DNA from: Chloroflexota bacterium
Lineage (GTDB): Bacteria > Chloroflexota > Anaerolineae > Anaerolineales > Villigracilaceae
NCBI GenBank assembly: GCA_024224815.1
Contig: JAAENC010000755.1
Coordinates: 1 to 36,257, forward strand
Direction: 5' to 3'
Length of the DNA stretch: 36,257 nucleotides
Shown one piece after another: positions 16,968-24,853 of this stretch. The position numbers and the translations under genes are program-made. The notes under the pieces are model-generated. The model saw only the letters and a program-made list of their open reading frames with translations. It was not told the origin of the DNA and did not search any database. The stretch's first letter is position 1. Every line of letters begins with the position of its first letter.

Positions 16968-19641
16968 ACTTGGCATTGCGGTATGCGAAAACTATGCACA
17001 AGAGCTAAGGGCAATAATTGATGAATGGGGATTTCAGGATGTAGTCGCTACATCTTTTCCTGCTTTGTGTGGAAAGCCTTCGCTTACTTGGGACGACTTT
17101 AAGGGTATCATCCAAGATTGTGAAGGGTGTGATCGCGTAGAAGTGCTGGGGCAATGCTGTCTTGTTAATTTAGGTGCCCCACCATCGAGCTTAGCGCGTA
17201 TCCAAGTTAATAAACTTCGCTTATGTTTTGATATGCTGCTAGACTCCAGTGTTGTTGATATCTTAGTCAAAGAAAAGGCGTATTTGATGACGCCTGGTTG
17301 GTTGGCGAGTTCCCGAGAAATAATGAGAGAGTGGGGTTTTGACCAAGTGACAGCTCCTGAGTTTTTTGCTGACTTTGCGAAGCGTCTAGTTTTATTAGAT
17401 ACAGGCGTAGACGATAAAAGTGCAGAGAGATTGGAAGAGTTTGCTAGTTTTACCAAGTTGCCATTTGAAATTTACCCCGTAGGCTTGAGTCATTTTCGTT
17501 TGTTTTTGATGAAGTTAATTCTGGAGTGGCGCCTTGAATTAAAAAAGACCAATGTGGATGCTGCATTAGGTAATGCTCAAAAAAAAACGGCTAATTACGC
17601 GATGGCTCTGGATTTGTTAAACAGTTTGGTGCGTAGTACAAGCGAGGTCGATGTAGCTCGAGGTATTATAGATTTGTTCACAATGCTCTTCGCTCCCAAG
17701 AGAGTAAGGTATATTGCTGTCGAAGATGGAAAATCGAAGGTGATTGATGGAGTGCCTATAGAAAATAATGCCGCGCAGAAGCGGTTGATGGAGTTTAGTA
17801 GGGAACGCTCTTGGCTGGAGACAGGTAATGGCTTTCAAATACGAATTGACTACCTGGATAAAACTCTGGGCATTTTGGAAGCAGAGGAACTCGTTTACCC
17901 AGCGTATAAGGAACATTACCTGAACTTGGCCCTTTCAATTACTCATGTGTGTGGTTTAGCAATAGAAAACGCTCGCAAGTACGAGAGAATTTTTCAGACA
18001 AAAAAGAAACTACGATCATCAAATGAGCTTCTGGAAGAACAAAAGTATGAGTTGGTCCGTAATCGCGATGAACTTGATCTTCGTGTTAAAGAGCGCACTG
18101 TTGAATTGAGAGAGGCAAATGAACGATTAGAGCATGAGCTTGAAGAACGTGTGCGCACAGAGAAAGCACTACAGGAATCTGAGAGTAAATATGTAGACCT
18201 GTATGAGAATGCCCCTGACATGTATGTCTCTGTAGATGCAAAAACAGCGCTTGTAAAACAATGCAATCAAACTCTAAGCGATAAATTAGGTGTTCCTAGG
18301 GGTGAAATTGTTGGTGCTCCTATCTTTAGTTTATATCACCCCGATTGTATGAAAGAAGTAGAAAAGCAAATTCAGAAATTTGTTAAAACTGGGGAGATTA
18401 TAGATGCAGAGTTACAGCTTCAAAAAAGGGATGGCAGTAAACTAGATGTAAGCCTAAATGTATCTGCCGTTCGTGATGCAGATGGCAATATTCTTGCCAG
18501 CAGGTCAACCTGGCGTGATATCACCCAGCGCAAGGAAGCGGAAGAGCAGGTTGAGCAACAATTGCTGAGAGTGCAGGCTCTGCACACAATAGACAAGGCG
18601 ATTACTGGTAGCTTTAGCTTGGAAAGTATCCTTGGGGTAGTTCTTGAAACAATCGTGAGCCAATTAGAAGTAGATGCAGTTGCAGTATTATTGCATAATG
18701 AGTATTCTTTGACATTGGAGTTTGCTTCAGGGCTGGGTTTTTTTACAACAGCGCTTCAAGATACTCACTTGCGCTTGGGTGATGGCAATGCTGGTGCGGC
18801 GGCATTGAACCGAAAAATCGTCTATATTCCTGACCTATCCAAGGCAGGAGATGCGTTTAGGAATTCTCGCCTAATGCAAGAAGAGAATTTCATCTCTTAT
18901 TTTGGAGTCCCTTTGTTGGCAAAAGGGAAGATTATGGGCGTGTTGGAAATATTCCATCGCACCAAGCTTGATCCTGATCAAGATTGGTTGGGTTTTCTCA
19001 AGACATTGGCAACCCAAACTGCAATAGCAGTTGACAATGCGAGCCTTTTTGATGAAATGCAGCGCTCTAATGTCGAGTTGGCATTGGCTTATGACACCAC
19101 TCTGGAAGGCTGGGCTAGAGCCTTGGAGTTGCGTGATATGGAAACAGAAGGCCACAGTCAGCGTGTTGTTAAGAACGTTTTGCGGCTTTCTAGGGCATTG
19201 GGCGTTAGTGATTCTGAGATTGCCCACATTCGCCGAGGGGCTTTGCTTCATGATATTGGCAAGATGGGAATCCCTGATAAAATTTTGCTGAAACTAGGAA
19301 AACTTTCTGCTGAAGAATGGGTGATTATGAGAGAGCATCCGGCCTATGCATATGAAATGCTTTCCAGTATATCATTTCTGTCTTTGGCATTGGACATACC
19401 TTATTGCCACCATGAGAAATGGGATGGAACCGGATATCCTCGAGGTCTAAAGGGAGAGAAAATTCCTTTAGCTGCCCGAATATTTACGGTAGTGGATGTT
19501 TGGGATGCCCTCAACTCAGATCGCTCTTATCGCAAAGCATGGCCAAGGGAGAAGATTATCAAATATATGCATGAAGAATCAGGAAAATCTTTTGAACCAC
19601 GCATAGTTGATATGTTTTTTGAATTGATTGATTTAGACTGA
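16951..19641 (+). CDS. DUF1638-like/GAF/PAS/GAF/HD-GYP signalling protein
   Basis: An 896-residue soluble multidomain protein. Residues 1-205 resemble DUF1638 (KLGIAVCENYAQEL; YLMTPGWL), a family often coded beside corrinoid methyltransferases. A GAF-like domain (about 216-345), a coiled coil (348-405), a PAS domain (406-531, ending WRDITQRKEAEEQ) and a second GAF domain (about 540-700) follow. The C-terminal HD-GYP domain has HDIGK (H767-D768) and HHEKWDGTGYP (820-830), all residues expected of an active cyclic-di-GMP phosphodiesterase. There are no membrane segments. It overlaps the UroD-like gene by 17 bases; the ATG at 16957 is an alternative start. Function as a corrinoid- or methyl-status sensor is inference. 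Confidence 0.88.
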   Translation: MIMVDKLGIAVCENYAQELRAIIDEWGFQDVVATSFPALCGKPSLTWDDFKGIIQDCEGCDRVEVLGQCCLVNLGAPPSSLARIQVNKLRLCFDMLLDSSVVDILVKEKAYLMTPGWLASSREIMREWGFDQVTAPEFFADFAKRLVLLDTGVDDKSAERLEEFASFTKLPFEIYPVGLSHFRLFLMKLILEWRLELKKTNVDAALGNAQKKTANYAMALDLLNSLVRSTSEVDVARGIIDLFTMLFAPKRVRYIAVEDGKSKVIDGVPIENNAAQKRLMEFSRERSWLETGNGFQIRIDYLDKTLGILEAEELVYPAYKEHYLNLALSITHVCGLAIENARKYERIFQTKKKLRSSNELLEEQKYELVRNRDELDLRVKERTVELREANERLEHELEERVRTEKALQESESKYVDLYENAPDMYVSVDAKTALVKQCNQTLSDKLGVPRGEIVGAPIFSLYHPDCMKEVEKQIQKFVKTGEIIDAELQLQKRDGSKLDVSLNVSAVRDADGNILASRSTWRDITQRKEAEEQVEQQLLRVQALHTIDKAITGSFSLESILGVVLETIVSQLEVDAVAVLLHNEYSLTLEFASGLGFFTTALQDTHLRLGDGNAGAAALNRKIVYIPDLSKAGDAFRNSRLMQEENFISYFGVPLLAKGKIMGVLEIFHRTKLDPDQDWLGFLKTLATQTAIAVDNASLFDEMQRSNVELALAYDTTLEGWARALELRDMETEGHSQRVVKNVLRLSRALGVSDSEIAHIRRGALLHDIGKMGIPDKILLKLGKLSAEEWVIMREHPAYAYEMLSSISFLSLALDIPYCHHEKWDGTGYPRGLKGEKIPLAARIFTVVDVWDALNSDRSYRKAWPREKIIKYMHEESGKSFEPRIVDMFFELIDLD

Positions 19642-19689
19642 AACCCATGCTAAGTACGTGAGTTGCAAAAATAATGCTTGGCAGCTTAG

Positions 19690-19725
19690 AAAAAACGGTC
19701 ATCCATATTTACTGGATGACCGTTT
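19690..19725. terminator. Terminator between the HD-GYP and deaminase genes
   Basis: AAACGGTCATCCA (19693-19705) pairs perfectly with TGGATGACCGTTT (19713-19725). The A run at 19690-19695 gives a T tract on the minus strand, so it works best for the deaminase gene but may stop both convergent transcripts. Confidence 0.8.
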
Positions 19726-19767
19726 CAGGTAAGTGTGCAAAATGTTTTGCTCTTGAAAATATTTGTA

Positions 19768-20376
19768 TTATTCGCTTGAGCCTAATCGCGCATTATATAC
19801 AAATTCTTGACTGGCAGCGAACTCTTTATAGGCATCAATTGCTTTTTCGCGCAGAATGTCTTCTGTCAATGTGATTCCTCGTTTACCCAGCTCTTTTCTC
19901 CATTCTGAGTGGATTGGCCCCTCATCAAATCCTGTGATCTCCTCTAGCTCTGGGCCGTCGCCTGCGATGACCAGTGAGCGCACGCCAGACCATAGAACCG
20001 CGCCAAAACACATTGTGCAAGGGCGCCAATTTACAACAATTTGATGGGCAGGAAGTCCTTCAGCGCCTAAATCGTAAACGCCCAATAATTTTTGTGCCAG
20101 TGAAATTGCCATGATTTCAGCATGAGCTGATGAGCAATTAAATGGCATCACGCGATTGACGCCAATAACGACCAGCTTCCCTGAATTTTTCTCAAATATC
20201 CCCGCGGCGAAGGGGCCTCCAGTTTTTCTCTGGAAATTTATTCTTGAAAATTCAATAACGGTTGCCATGCGTTCTTCGTTTGTCTGGAAAAACTCTGGGA
20301 GTTTATTATGTTCTTCTATTGCCCAGTCGGGCAAATCTAGAGCTATTTGGGTGTTTGCGCTGCTGAACTTACTCAT
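19768..20376 (-). CDS. Zinc-dependent nucleoside/nucleobase deaminase
   Basis: A 202-residue protein of the cytidine/deoxycytidylate deaminase-like (CDA) fold. Zinc and catalytic residues are intact: HAE at 85-87 (SSAHAEIMA) and PCTMC at 119-123. The NCSSAHAE and RPCTMCFGAVLWSG segments are closest to guanine deaminase or TadA-like nucleoside deaminases, but an extra N-terminal 30 residues and a long C-terminal helical part differ from TadA, so tRNA editing is unlikely. An AAGGAG site precedes the ATG. A single gene ending in the shared terminator. Confidence 0.83.
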   Translation of the reverse strand: MSKFSSANTQIALDLPDWAIEEHNKLPEFFQTNEERMATVIEFSRINFQRKTGGPFAAGIFEKNSGKLVVIGVNRVMPFNCSSAHAEIMAISLAQKLLGVYDLGAEGLPAHQIVVNWRPCTMCFGAVLWSGVRSLVIAGDGPELEEITGFDEGPIHSEWRKELGKRGITLTEDILREKAIDAYKEFAASQEFVYNARLGSSE

Positions 20377-20397
20377 AATACTCCTTGATTGTTGATG

Positions 20398-20572
20398 CTA
20401 AAGCGTAATAACCTTTTCTGCGTTAAATTGAGCCTCAATAATATCAGGCATCCCACCAACAATGCCGATAGATGGTCTAAGGTTAAGATAGTCAAGGCAA
20501 GTGCTGCAAGGCTTCATCTGATTTGCCCATGCCATAGTTGTTGATGAGCATTACGGTGTCTGATGCTTTCAA
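20398..20572 (-). pseudogene. Remnant of a DsrE-family gene with an internal deletion
   Basis: Two short pieces in different frames look like the two ends of a DsrE/YedF-like protein. The N-terminal piece begins at a TTG (20572) overlapping the upstream TGA and reads VMLINNYGMGKSDEALQH before a stop. The C-terminal piece (ORF 20535-20398) reads PCSTCLDYLNLRPSIGIVGG then MPDIIEAQFNAEKVITL, matching the CxxCL...VxxMxDIVEA...KVITL ending of the family. The middle of the domain is missing, and the junction lies near 20485-20505. Recognised from memory of the family, so moderately sure. Confidence 0.55.
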
Positions 20573-20820
20573 GCTTCTTCTTCAGTTTCAAGACTGTCAT
20601 TTGCATAGCCTTCAAGCCATGCCTTTGCTTCGTCGAATTTCTCTTTTGGTACGAAAACACGTATCTCAGCAAATTTCCCAAAACTCACAGGAATAGTCCC
20701 TCCGACACTTTCTTGTACTAATTCAGTTGGGATTTTCAAGGTTTCTAGCGCGGCTTTCATCATCTCTGCCTCGATGCGGTCATAAACTTTTGTCAGTAAT
20801 TCCCAAGTCATTTCTGTCAT
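20569..20820 (-). CDS. DUF2007-like small protein
   Basis: An 83-residue soluble protein. The pattern WELLTKVYDRIEAEMMKAAL...TELVQESVG...IRVFVPKEKFDEAKAWLEG fits the DUF2007 family of putative signal-transducing or regulatory small proteins, with an acidic tail (SLETEEEA). The ATG at 20820 has GGAG eight bases upstream and lies one base after the stop of the YwiC-like gene; a GTG nine bases earlier in frame is less likely. It is co-transcribed with that gene, and a decayed DsrE-type gene follows directly. Confidence 0.72.
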   Translation of the reverse strand: MTEMTWELLTKVYDRIEAEMMKAALETLKIPTELVQESVGGTIPVSFGKFAEIRVFVPKEKFDEAKAWLEGYANDSLETEEEA

Positions 20821-20821
20821 T

Positions 20822-21652
20822 TTAGACACTCCAAAAAATGATAAATAAAATAGTAAAAAGGGTACTTATTGCCAATTGGCGAAAGCCCACCGCGGTTGGT
20901 TTCGCTTTAATATCAGGATTAAACGCCCACCACACAGTTTCTCCCAATTGTAAAAGAAAGGGAATAAAAATAAAACGCGGCAATATCCCAAAAATGCCGA
21001 GCAGAAGAGATGCAATAAAATTGAAGGATGTATAAGCTAATGCGCGTCTGCCCAACTGGATTTTCTCGGCTCGCTCCGGGACTTGGGCTTGCTTTCGATG
21101 TGACAAACGCATATAAGCATGGATAATGGATGCCGCAGACTGAAACCAGACCAATAGCCAAAGTACCCATCCCTGAGAATCGTATCCGCCATTTGCAATC
21201 CATAATGCTGCTGGGGCAGCAAGCGCCAATGCGCCACTGGCAACGACTTCCAAACCAGCTTGTTTGCGCTCATCGCGTTTGCTCACTAAATAGAGATGCC
21301 ACCCAAAAATCGCAAAGCCAGGAATAGCGAGATAAAGCACTGTAGAAAAACCTCGTGAAATTAATCCGAAGAGCATTATCAGCGCAATAGTCCCGTAGAT
21401 AAGTATCCAAAATCGGGCAGCAGGCATATCTGTTCGCGGACGACGCCCCGCATAAGCCTTAACAGCAATAGTGACCGGTTGCCTGATTAAGAAAGCAGCC
21501 ATAGCTGCCACGATCAAATAAATGGCAGGAGACGAAAACTCGCTGCCTGCGAAGAAACCAATAAACAGAGGCATTAAAATAAAAACCCACGATCCATGAT
21601 CTTGGGGGAGAAAGATTTGTTTACGAAGATATTTTGATTTGAATGTAGTCAT
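20822..21652 (-). CDS. YwiC-like integral membrane protein
   Basis: A 276-residue protein with about eight to nine membrane segments. The opening FLPQDHGSWVFILMPLFIGF is the hallmark of the YwiC-like family (a polytopic family resembling UbiA-type prenyltransferases in layout); RQPVTIAVKAYAGRR is also typical. The biochemical role is not established. The ATG at 21652 is chosen from family homology, although the frame is open to 21739. A TATAAT on the minus strand (21664-21659) ends seven bases before the ATG and no ribosome site is visible, so the mRNA could be leaderless. It heads a small operon with the DUF2007-like gene and the DsrE remnant. Confidence 0.8.
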   Translation of the reverse strand: MTTFKSKYLRKQIFLPQDHGSWVFILMPLFIGFFAGSEFSSPAIYLIVAAMAAFLIRQPVTIAVKAYAGRRPRTDMPAARFWILIYGTIALIMLFGLISRGFSTVLYLAIPGFAIFGWHLYLVSKRDERKQAGLEVVASGALALAAPAALWIANGGYDSQGWVLWLLVWFQSAASIIHAYMRLSHRKQAQVPERAEKIQLGRRALAYTSFNFIASLLLGIFGILPRFIFIPFLLQLGETVWWAFNPDIKAKPTAVGFRQLAISTLFTILFIIFWSV

Positions 21653-21722
21653 GACAAAATTATACCTTTTTTGCCCTTTTCTTTGCTGTGTTAAAATTAA
21701 TAAAAGGATTAGAGAGTAACGG

Positions 21723-21887
21723 ATGGATAATGAACGCATAAAAGAACTGGAAAAGAAAATAGCCGAGTTGAAGAAGCGCTGGCCTGCACATTCTGTATCC
21801 CCTTCTATGCTTCAGGAACTAGACGATCTCGAAGAAGCTTTAGCTGAAGAATTGAAAAAATATCAGAGCAAGGAAGACGATGCCTAG
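21723..21887 (+). CDS. Small charged coiled-coil protein
   Basis: A 54-residue ORF (MDNERIKELEKKIAELKK...) with heptad-like spacing, a central RWPAHSVSPSMLQELDDLEE segment and an acidic end. I recall similar small proteins next to ferredoxin-like genes, but have no named family. GAGAG lies upstream of the ATG, and the end overlaps the 4Fe-4S gene by eight bases, which supports expression as a coupled pair. Confidence 0.65.
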   Translation: MDNERIKELEKKIAELKKRWPAHSVSPSMLQELDDLEEALAEELKKYQSKEDDA

Positions 21888-22086
21888 AAAAAGGGTTGTC
21901 ATAGATTATAAATTGTGCGAGCCTGAAGAGTGTGAAGATGGCCTTTGCAAGGCTGTATTGCTTTGTGCAAAAAAGATCCTCGCGCAAGAAGCGCCTTATG
22001 AAATGCCAGATTCAAAAGCATCAATGTGCCTGAGCTGCGCGATCTGTGTTCAGGCCTGCCCTAAAAACGCGATTCAAGTAATCTAG
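21880..22086 (+). CDS. 4Fe-4S ferredoxin-like protein
   Basis: A 68-residue protein. The C-terminal half has CLSCAICVQACPKNAIQV, a complete CxxCxxCxxxCP motif for one 4Fe-4S cluster. The N-terminal half has four more cysteines (YKLCEPEECEDGLCKAVLLC) with irregular spacing, comparable to the start of ABCE1-type iron-sulfur domains, and could hold a second cluster. AAGGA precedes the ATG, which lies inside the end of the small coiled-coil gene. Probably a cytoplasmic electron carrier; the partner is unknown. Confidence 0.8.
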   Translation: MPRKRVVIDYKLCEPEECEDGLCKAVLLCAKKILAQEAPYEMPDSKASMCLSCAICVQACPKNAIQVI

Positions 22087-22118
22087 GAATAAACTTAATA
22101 AAGTGTAGGCATAGATCT

Positions 22119-22158
22119 GTCATTGCGAGGAGTTTTCTTTTACGACGCGGCAATCCCC
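22119..22158. repeat. GTCATTGCGAGGAG repeat, half unit
   Basis: GTCATTGCGAGGAG, a T-rich stretch, then ACGACGCGGCAATCCCC. The same wording forms both arms of the full palindrome at 32893-32980. This is a widely seen class of bacterial dispersed repeat. The rest of the gap 22087-22294 shows nothing else. Confidence 0.7.
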
Positions 22159-22294
22159 TTGTTTGCTTAGTGGATAGGGGATAAGTATTGACGGAGAGTA
22201 AGAAACTGAGTTTGCCAACCATCAAAGATAAGAAGTTAGTAAACAAAGAGAAAAGTGGATAGATTGTGTCCAGTTTTGGAGTAAAATACATTTT

Positions 22295-23140
22295 ATGAAA
22301 AAGAAACCAGTGATTTTATCTGTTCTTGCGCATCCCGATGACGAATCCTTCGGTATGGGCGGGACATTGGCCCTCTACGCCGAACGCGGCGCAGATGTGC
22401 ATCTCGTTTGTGCGACTCGTGGGGAAGTTGGTGAGATGGATGAGAAATATATGCAGGGCTTCAAATCGATTGCCGCCCGACGCGAATCGGAGTTGCGTTG
22501 CGCTGCTGGGATTTTGGGTCTTGAAGGCGTGCATTTCCTTGATTATCGCGATTCCGGGATGCCAGGCTCTGCTGATAACGAACATCCCCAAGCTCTTTTT
22601 GCGCAACCAGTAGAAGAAGTAGCCGAGAATGTCGTTTGTTATATCAGAGAGCTTAAACCAGATATTGTTTTGACCTTTGACCCCATTGGTGGATATCGTC
22701 ACCCCGATCATATTGCCATTCACGAAGCGACCGTGATGGCTTTTGAGCACGCGGATGATAGTTCCTTTGCGCCTGATACTGGAGAGCCTTTTAAACCGCA
22801 TAAATTGTATTATCACACGTTTTCGCGTGCTTTTTTACGAGTCTCTGTGCGCCTAATGAAGCTTTTTGGTCAAGACCCTACCAAATTTGGCGCTAATAAA
22901 GATATTGATTTAGAATCTTTGGCCACGGTTGATTTCCCTATCCATGCGCGGGTTAATATCAAATCTGTTTTGAAGAAAAAAGAAGCTGCGGGGGCTTGCC
23001 ATGCTAGCCAGGGCGGTGGGCAAATGCAAAAGGGGATCCGTGGTTTCGTTTCTCGCCTTTTCAATGGAAAAGAAATGTATATGCAGGCCTATCCCCCAGT
23101 GAATGGAAGGCATAAAACACAACGAGATTTGTTGAATTAA
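22295..23140 (+). CDS. PIG-L/LmbE-family deacetylase
   Basis: A 281-residue zinc-dependent N-acetylglucosaminyl deacetylase-like enzyme. The AHPDDE motif (residues 11-16, followed by SFGMGGTLAL) and the later HPDH motif (YRHPDHIAIHEA) supply the zinc ligands. The family removes acetyl groups from GlcNAc-linked precursors of mycothiol, bacillithiol and glycolipids; the ending (QKGIRGFVSRLFNGKEMYMQ) resembles the MshB/Mca-like group, but no thiol-biosynthesis neighbour is present. A single gene. It differs clearly from the second PIG-L gene at 32.2 kb. Confidence 0.85.
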   Translation: MKKKPVILSVLAHPDDESFGMGGTLALYAERGADVHLVCATRGEVGEMDEKYMQGFKSIAARRESELRCAAGILGLEGVHFLDYRDSGMPGSADNEHPQALFAQPVEEVAENVVCYIRELKPDIVLTFDPIGGYRHPDHIAIHEATVMAFEHADDSSFAPDTGEPFKPHKLYYHTFSRAFLRVSVRLMKLFGQDPTKFGANKDIDLESLATVDFPIHARVNIKSVLKKKEAAGACHASQGGGQMQKGIRGFVSRLFNGKEMYMQAYPPVNGRHKTQRDLLN

Positions 23141-23148
23141 ATAATTCT

Positions 23149-23210
23149 CCCCTAAATTCCGCGAGTTTGGAATTTGGGGGCATCCTTCGGATATGCTACG
23201 CGAAGATGCT
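23149..23210. repeat. Two adjacent inverted repeats between convergent genes
   Basis: CCCCTAAATTCC (from 23149) pairs with GGAATTTGGGG (to about 23179) with one bulged base, and GCATCCTTCG (from 23181) pairs with CGAAGATGC (to about 23210). They lie between the convergent PIG-L and ICMT-like genes. There is no T tract, so use as a terminator is only possible. Confidence 0.45.
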
Positions 23211-23227
23211 CTTTAGGGCAAAGGGGG

Positions 23228-23788
23228 CTAAAATCCAGGAATATATCTCGGCACATCCTCGCAATATTCTTCATAATCTTCTTTGTAAATACGCAAAAGG
23301 TGTTCTTCTTCTGTAACGACCATCATGTGGGCGATAATGGCGTAGAGCAACACCCATCCGACAGCGTAAAACGAGAACCATAAAATAGCCACCCCTGAGA
23401 TCGCTATCCCATAAGCAATGATTTGCGGATTCCGCACATATTGATAAAAACCATAACGATTTAGCTTTTGGGTATCTTGTCCGAGAGCTTTTTTAAACCC
23501 TAATCCGCTCATTGCCCAGATTGTGATGAAGATGCCGATGATAAATATGGTTAACCCCACGATTTTTTGAAGCAGATTTTCAGGCAAAGGTGGGATTGCA
23601 GGGTAGGGAGCAGAAAGAAAAGTATAAGAAAGGTTTGCGTGAATAGCAAAGATCAAAAATTCGAGAAATGTTGCGTAATTGGATAGCTCTCCCTTTTCTT
23701 TATAGTCTTTACGAACCACAATACGGAAAACATAGTAAGCAAAAAGAATTGTCAGAAAATATAGAAGAAGATAAAGATAGGCGTTCAT
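23228..23788 (-). CDS. ICMT/PEMT-family membrane methyltransferase
   Basis: A 186-residue polytopic protein with four to five membrane segments. The C-terminal part has the isoprenylcysteine carboxyl methyltransferase-like signature: LNRYGFYQYVRNPQIIAYG, then EEEHLLRIYKEDYEEYCEDV and PRYIPGF. Bacterial members methylate lipids or isoprenoid-like substrates using SAM at the membrane; the actual substrate is not known. AAAGGAG lies eight bases before the ATG. It is convergent with the PIG-L gene and separated from pheA by a repeat cluster. Confidence 0.8.
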   Translation of the reverse strand: MNAYLYLLLYFLTILFAYYVFRIVVRKDYKEKGELSNYATFLEFLIFAIHANLSYTFLSAPYPAIPPLPENLLQKIVGLTIFIIGIFITIWAMSGLGFKKALGQDTQKLNRYGFYQYVRNPQIIAYGIAISGVAILWFSFYAVGWVLLYAIIAHMMVVTEEEHLLRIYKEDYEEYCEDVPRYIPGF

Positions 23789-23839
23789 TTTTTACTCCTT
23801 TTCTCTTCTCCTTTGTATCACATTTAACGGGAAAGAAAA

Positions 23840-23975
23840 AACTGCATTGCATCCGCAGGATGCGTTGCAGTTTGGGACAAGAGAAGTGCGTCGCACCAAG
23901 ATTTAGTGGAAGGTGCTATTTGGTGGTACTTCGCAGATTGAACGGAATAAGATCAGTCTCGATGGTGCGACGCAC
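23840..23975. repeat. GTGCAACGCATC repeat family, copy B
   Basis: AACTGCATTGCATCC (23840-23854) pairs with GGATGCGTTGCAGTT (23858-23872). An outer pair GTGCGTCGCACCA (23886-23898) and TGGTGCGACGCAC (23963-23975) is a perfect 13-base inverted repeat 64 bases apart. It lies between the ICMT-like gene and pheA. Confidence 0.75.
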
Positions 23976-24016
23976 CCTCTTTTTAACGCTATCAAGCCCA
24001 AATCAGGTTTGTCCCG

Positions 24017-24853
24017 CTACCACTCCCGTTCCTCGCGTGGATAAGATCCAAAAACGCGGATAAATGGGGCAATTTCATCTAGGTGATTGAGCGCGCGCCC
24101 TACGCTGGGATCATCCACATGCCCGATAAAATCGATATGAAAGAGATATTTCCATGGTTGTCCCGCTTGTGGGCGGGATTCGATCTTCGTTAGGTCAATT
24201 TCGCGCAAAGCAAAAATGCTCAGGGCGTTAAAAAGGATGCCGGGTTTGTTGATGAGACTGAAAGCGATGGATGTGCGATAGTCGCCCTTCTGCCTTTCGA
24301 GATTGTTCTGCGGGGCAAGCACTAAAAAACGCGTATAGTTGATGGGGTTATCTTCCATATTCCGTTGCAGGATATTTAGCCCATAAACCTGCGCCGCCAA
24401 CTCCGAAGCGAGCGCGGCAGAATGTTGGTCATTGTTTTCTTTGAGCGCGCGCGCGCTACCGGCTGTGTCGGCGGCAACAATGGGCGGTAAATTAAGTTTT
24501 AGTAAGCTGTTTTCACATTGCGCCAATGCCTGCGGGTGCGAATAAACGCGTTGCAAATCTTCGAGTTTTACCTTTGGCAAAGCCATCAGGCAGTGATTTA
24601 CGCGGTGATGATACTCGCCGATAATATGCAATTCGTTGCGCAGTAAAAGGTCATAATTGCGGTGAATGCTGCCCGCCAGCGAATTTTCGATGGGCGCCAT
24701 CCCGTGCGTGGCTTCGCCCTCTGAAACGGCGGCAAAAAGTGTTTCAAAACTTTTACAGGGCAGTGTCGTGATCTCTTTTCCAAAGTAGGCATAGGCGGCA
24801 GCTTCGCTATATGCGCCCGCTTCGCCCTGAAATGCGACTGTTTTTTTGCTCAT
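24017..24853 (-). CDS. pheA: Prephenate dehydratase with ACT domain
   Basis: A 278-residue protein converting prephenate to phenylpyruvate in phenylalanine synthesis. The PDT domain (about 4-180) has FQGEAGAYSEAAA, a MAPIENSLAGS segment and the catalytic TRF in NYTRFLVLA. The ACT domain (about 195-270) has KPGILFNALSIFALREIDLT and the ESRP motif that binds phenylalanine for feedback control. No chorismate mutase domain is attached. The ATG at 24853 overlaps the TGA of the aminotransferase gene (ATGA), so it is chosen over a start 15 bases upstream. It is the last gene of the aromatic cluster. Confidence 0.93.
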   Translation of the reverse strand: MSKKTVAFQGEAGAYSEAAAYAYFGKEITTLPCKSFETLFAAVSEGEATHGMAPIENSLAGSIHRNYDLLLRNELHIIGEYHHRVNHCLMALPKVKLEDLQRVYSHPQALAQCENSLLKLNLPPIVAADTAGSARALKENNDQHSAALASELAAQVYGLNILQRNMEDNPINYTRFLVLAPQNNLERQKGDYRTSIAFSLINKPGILFNALSIFALREIDLTKIESRPQAGQPWKYLFHIDFIGHVDDPSVGRALNHLDEIAPFIRVFGSYPREEREW

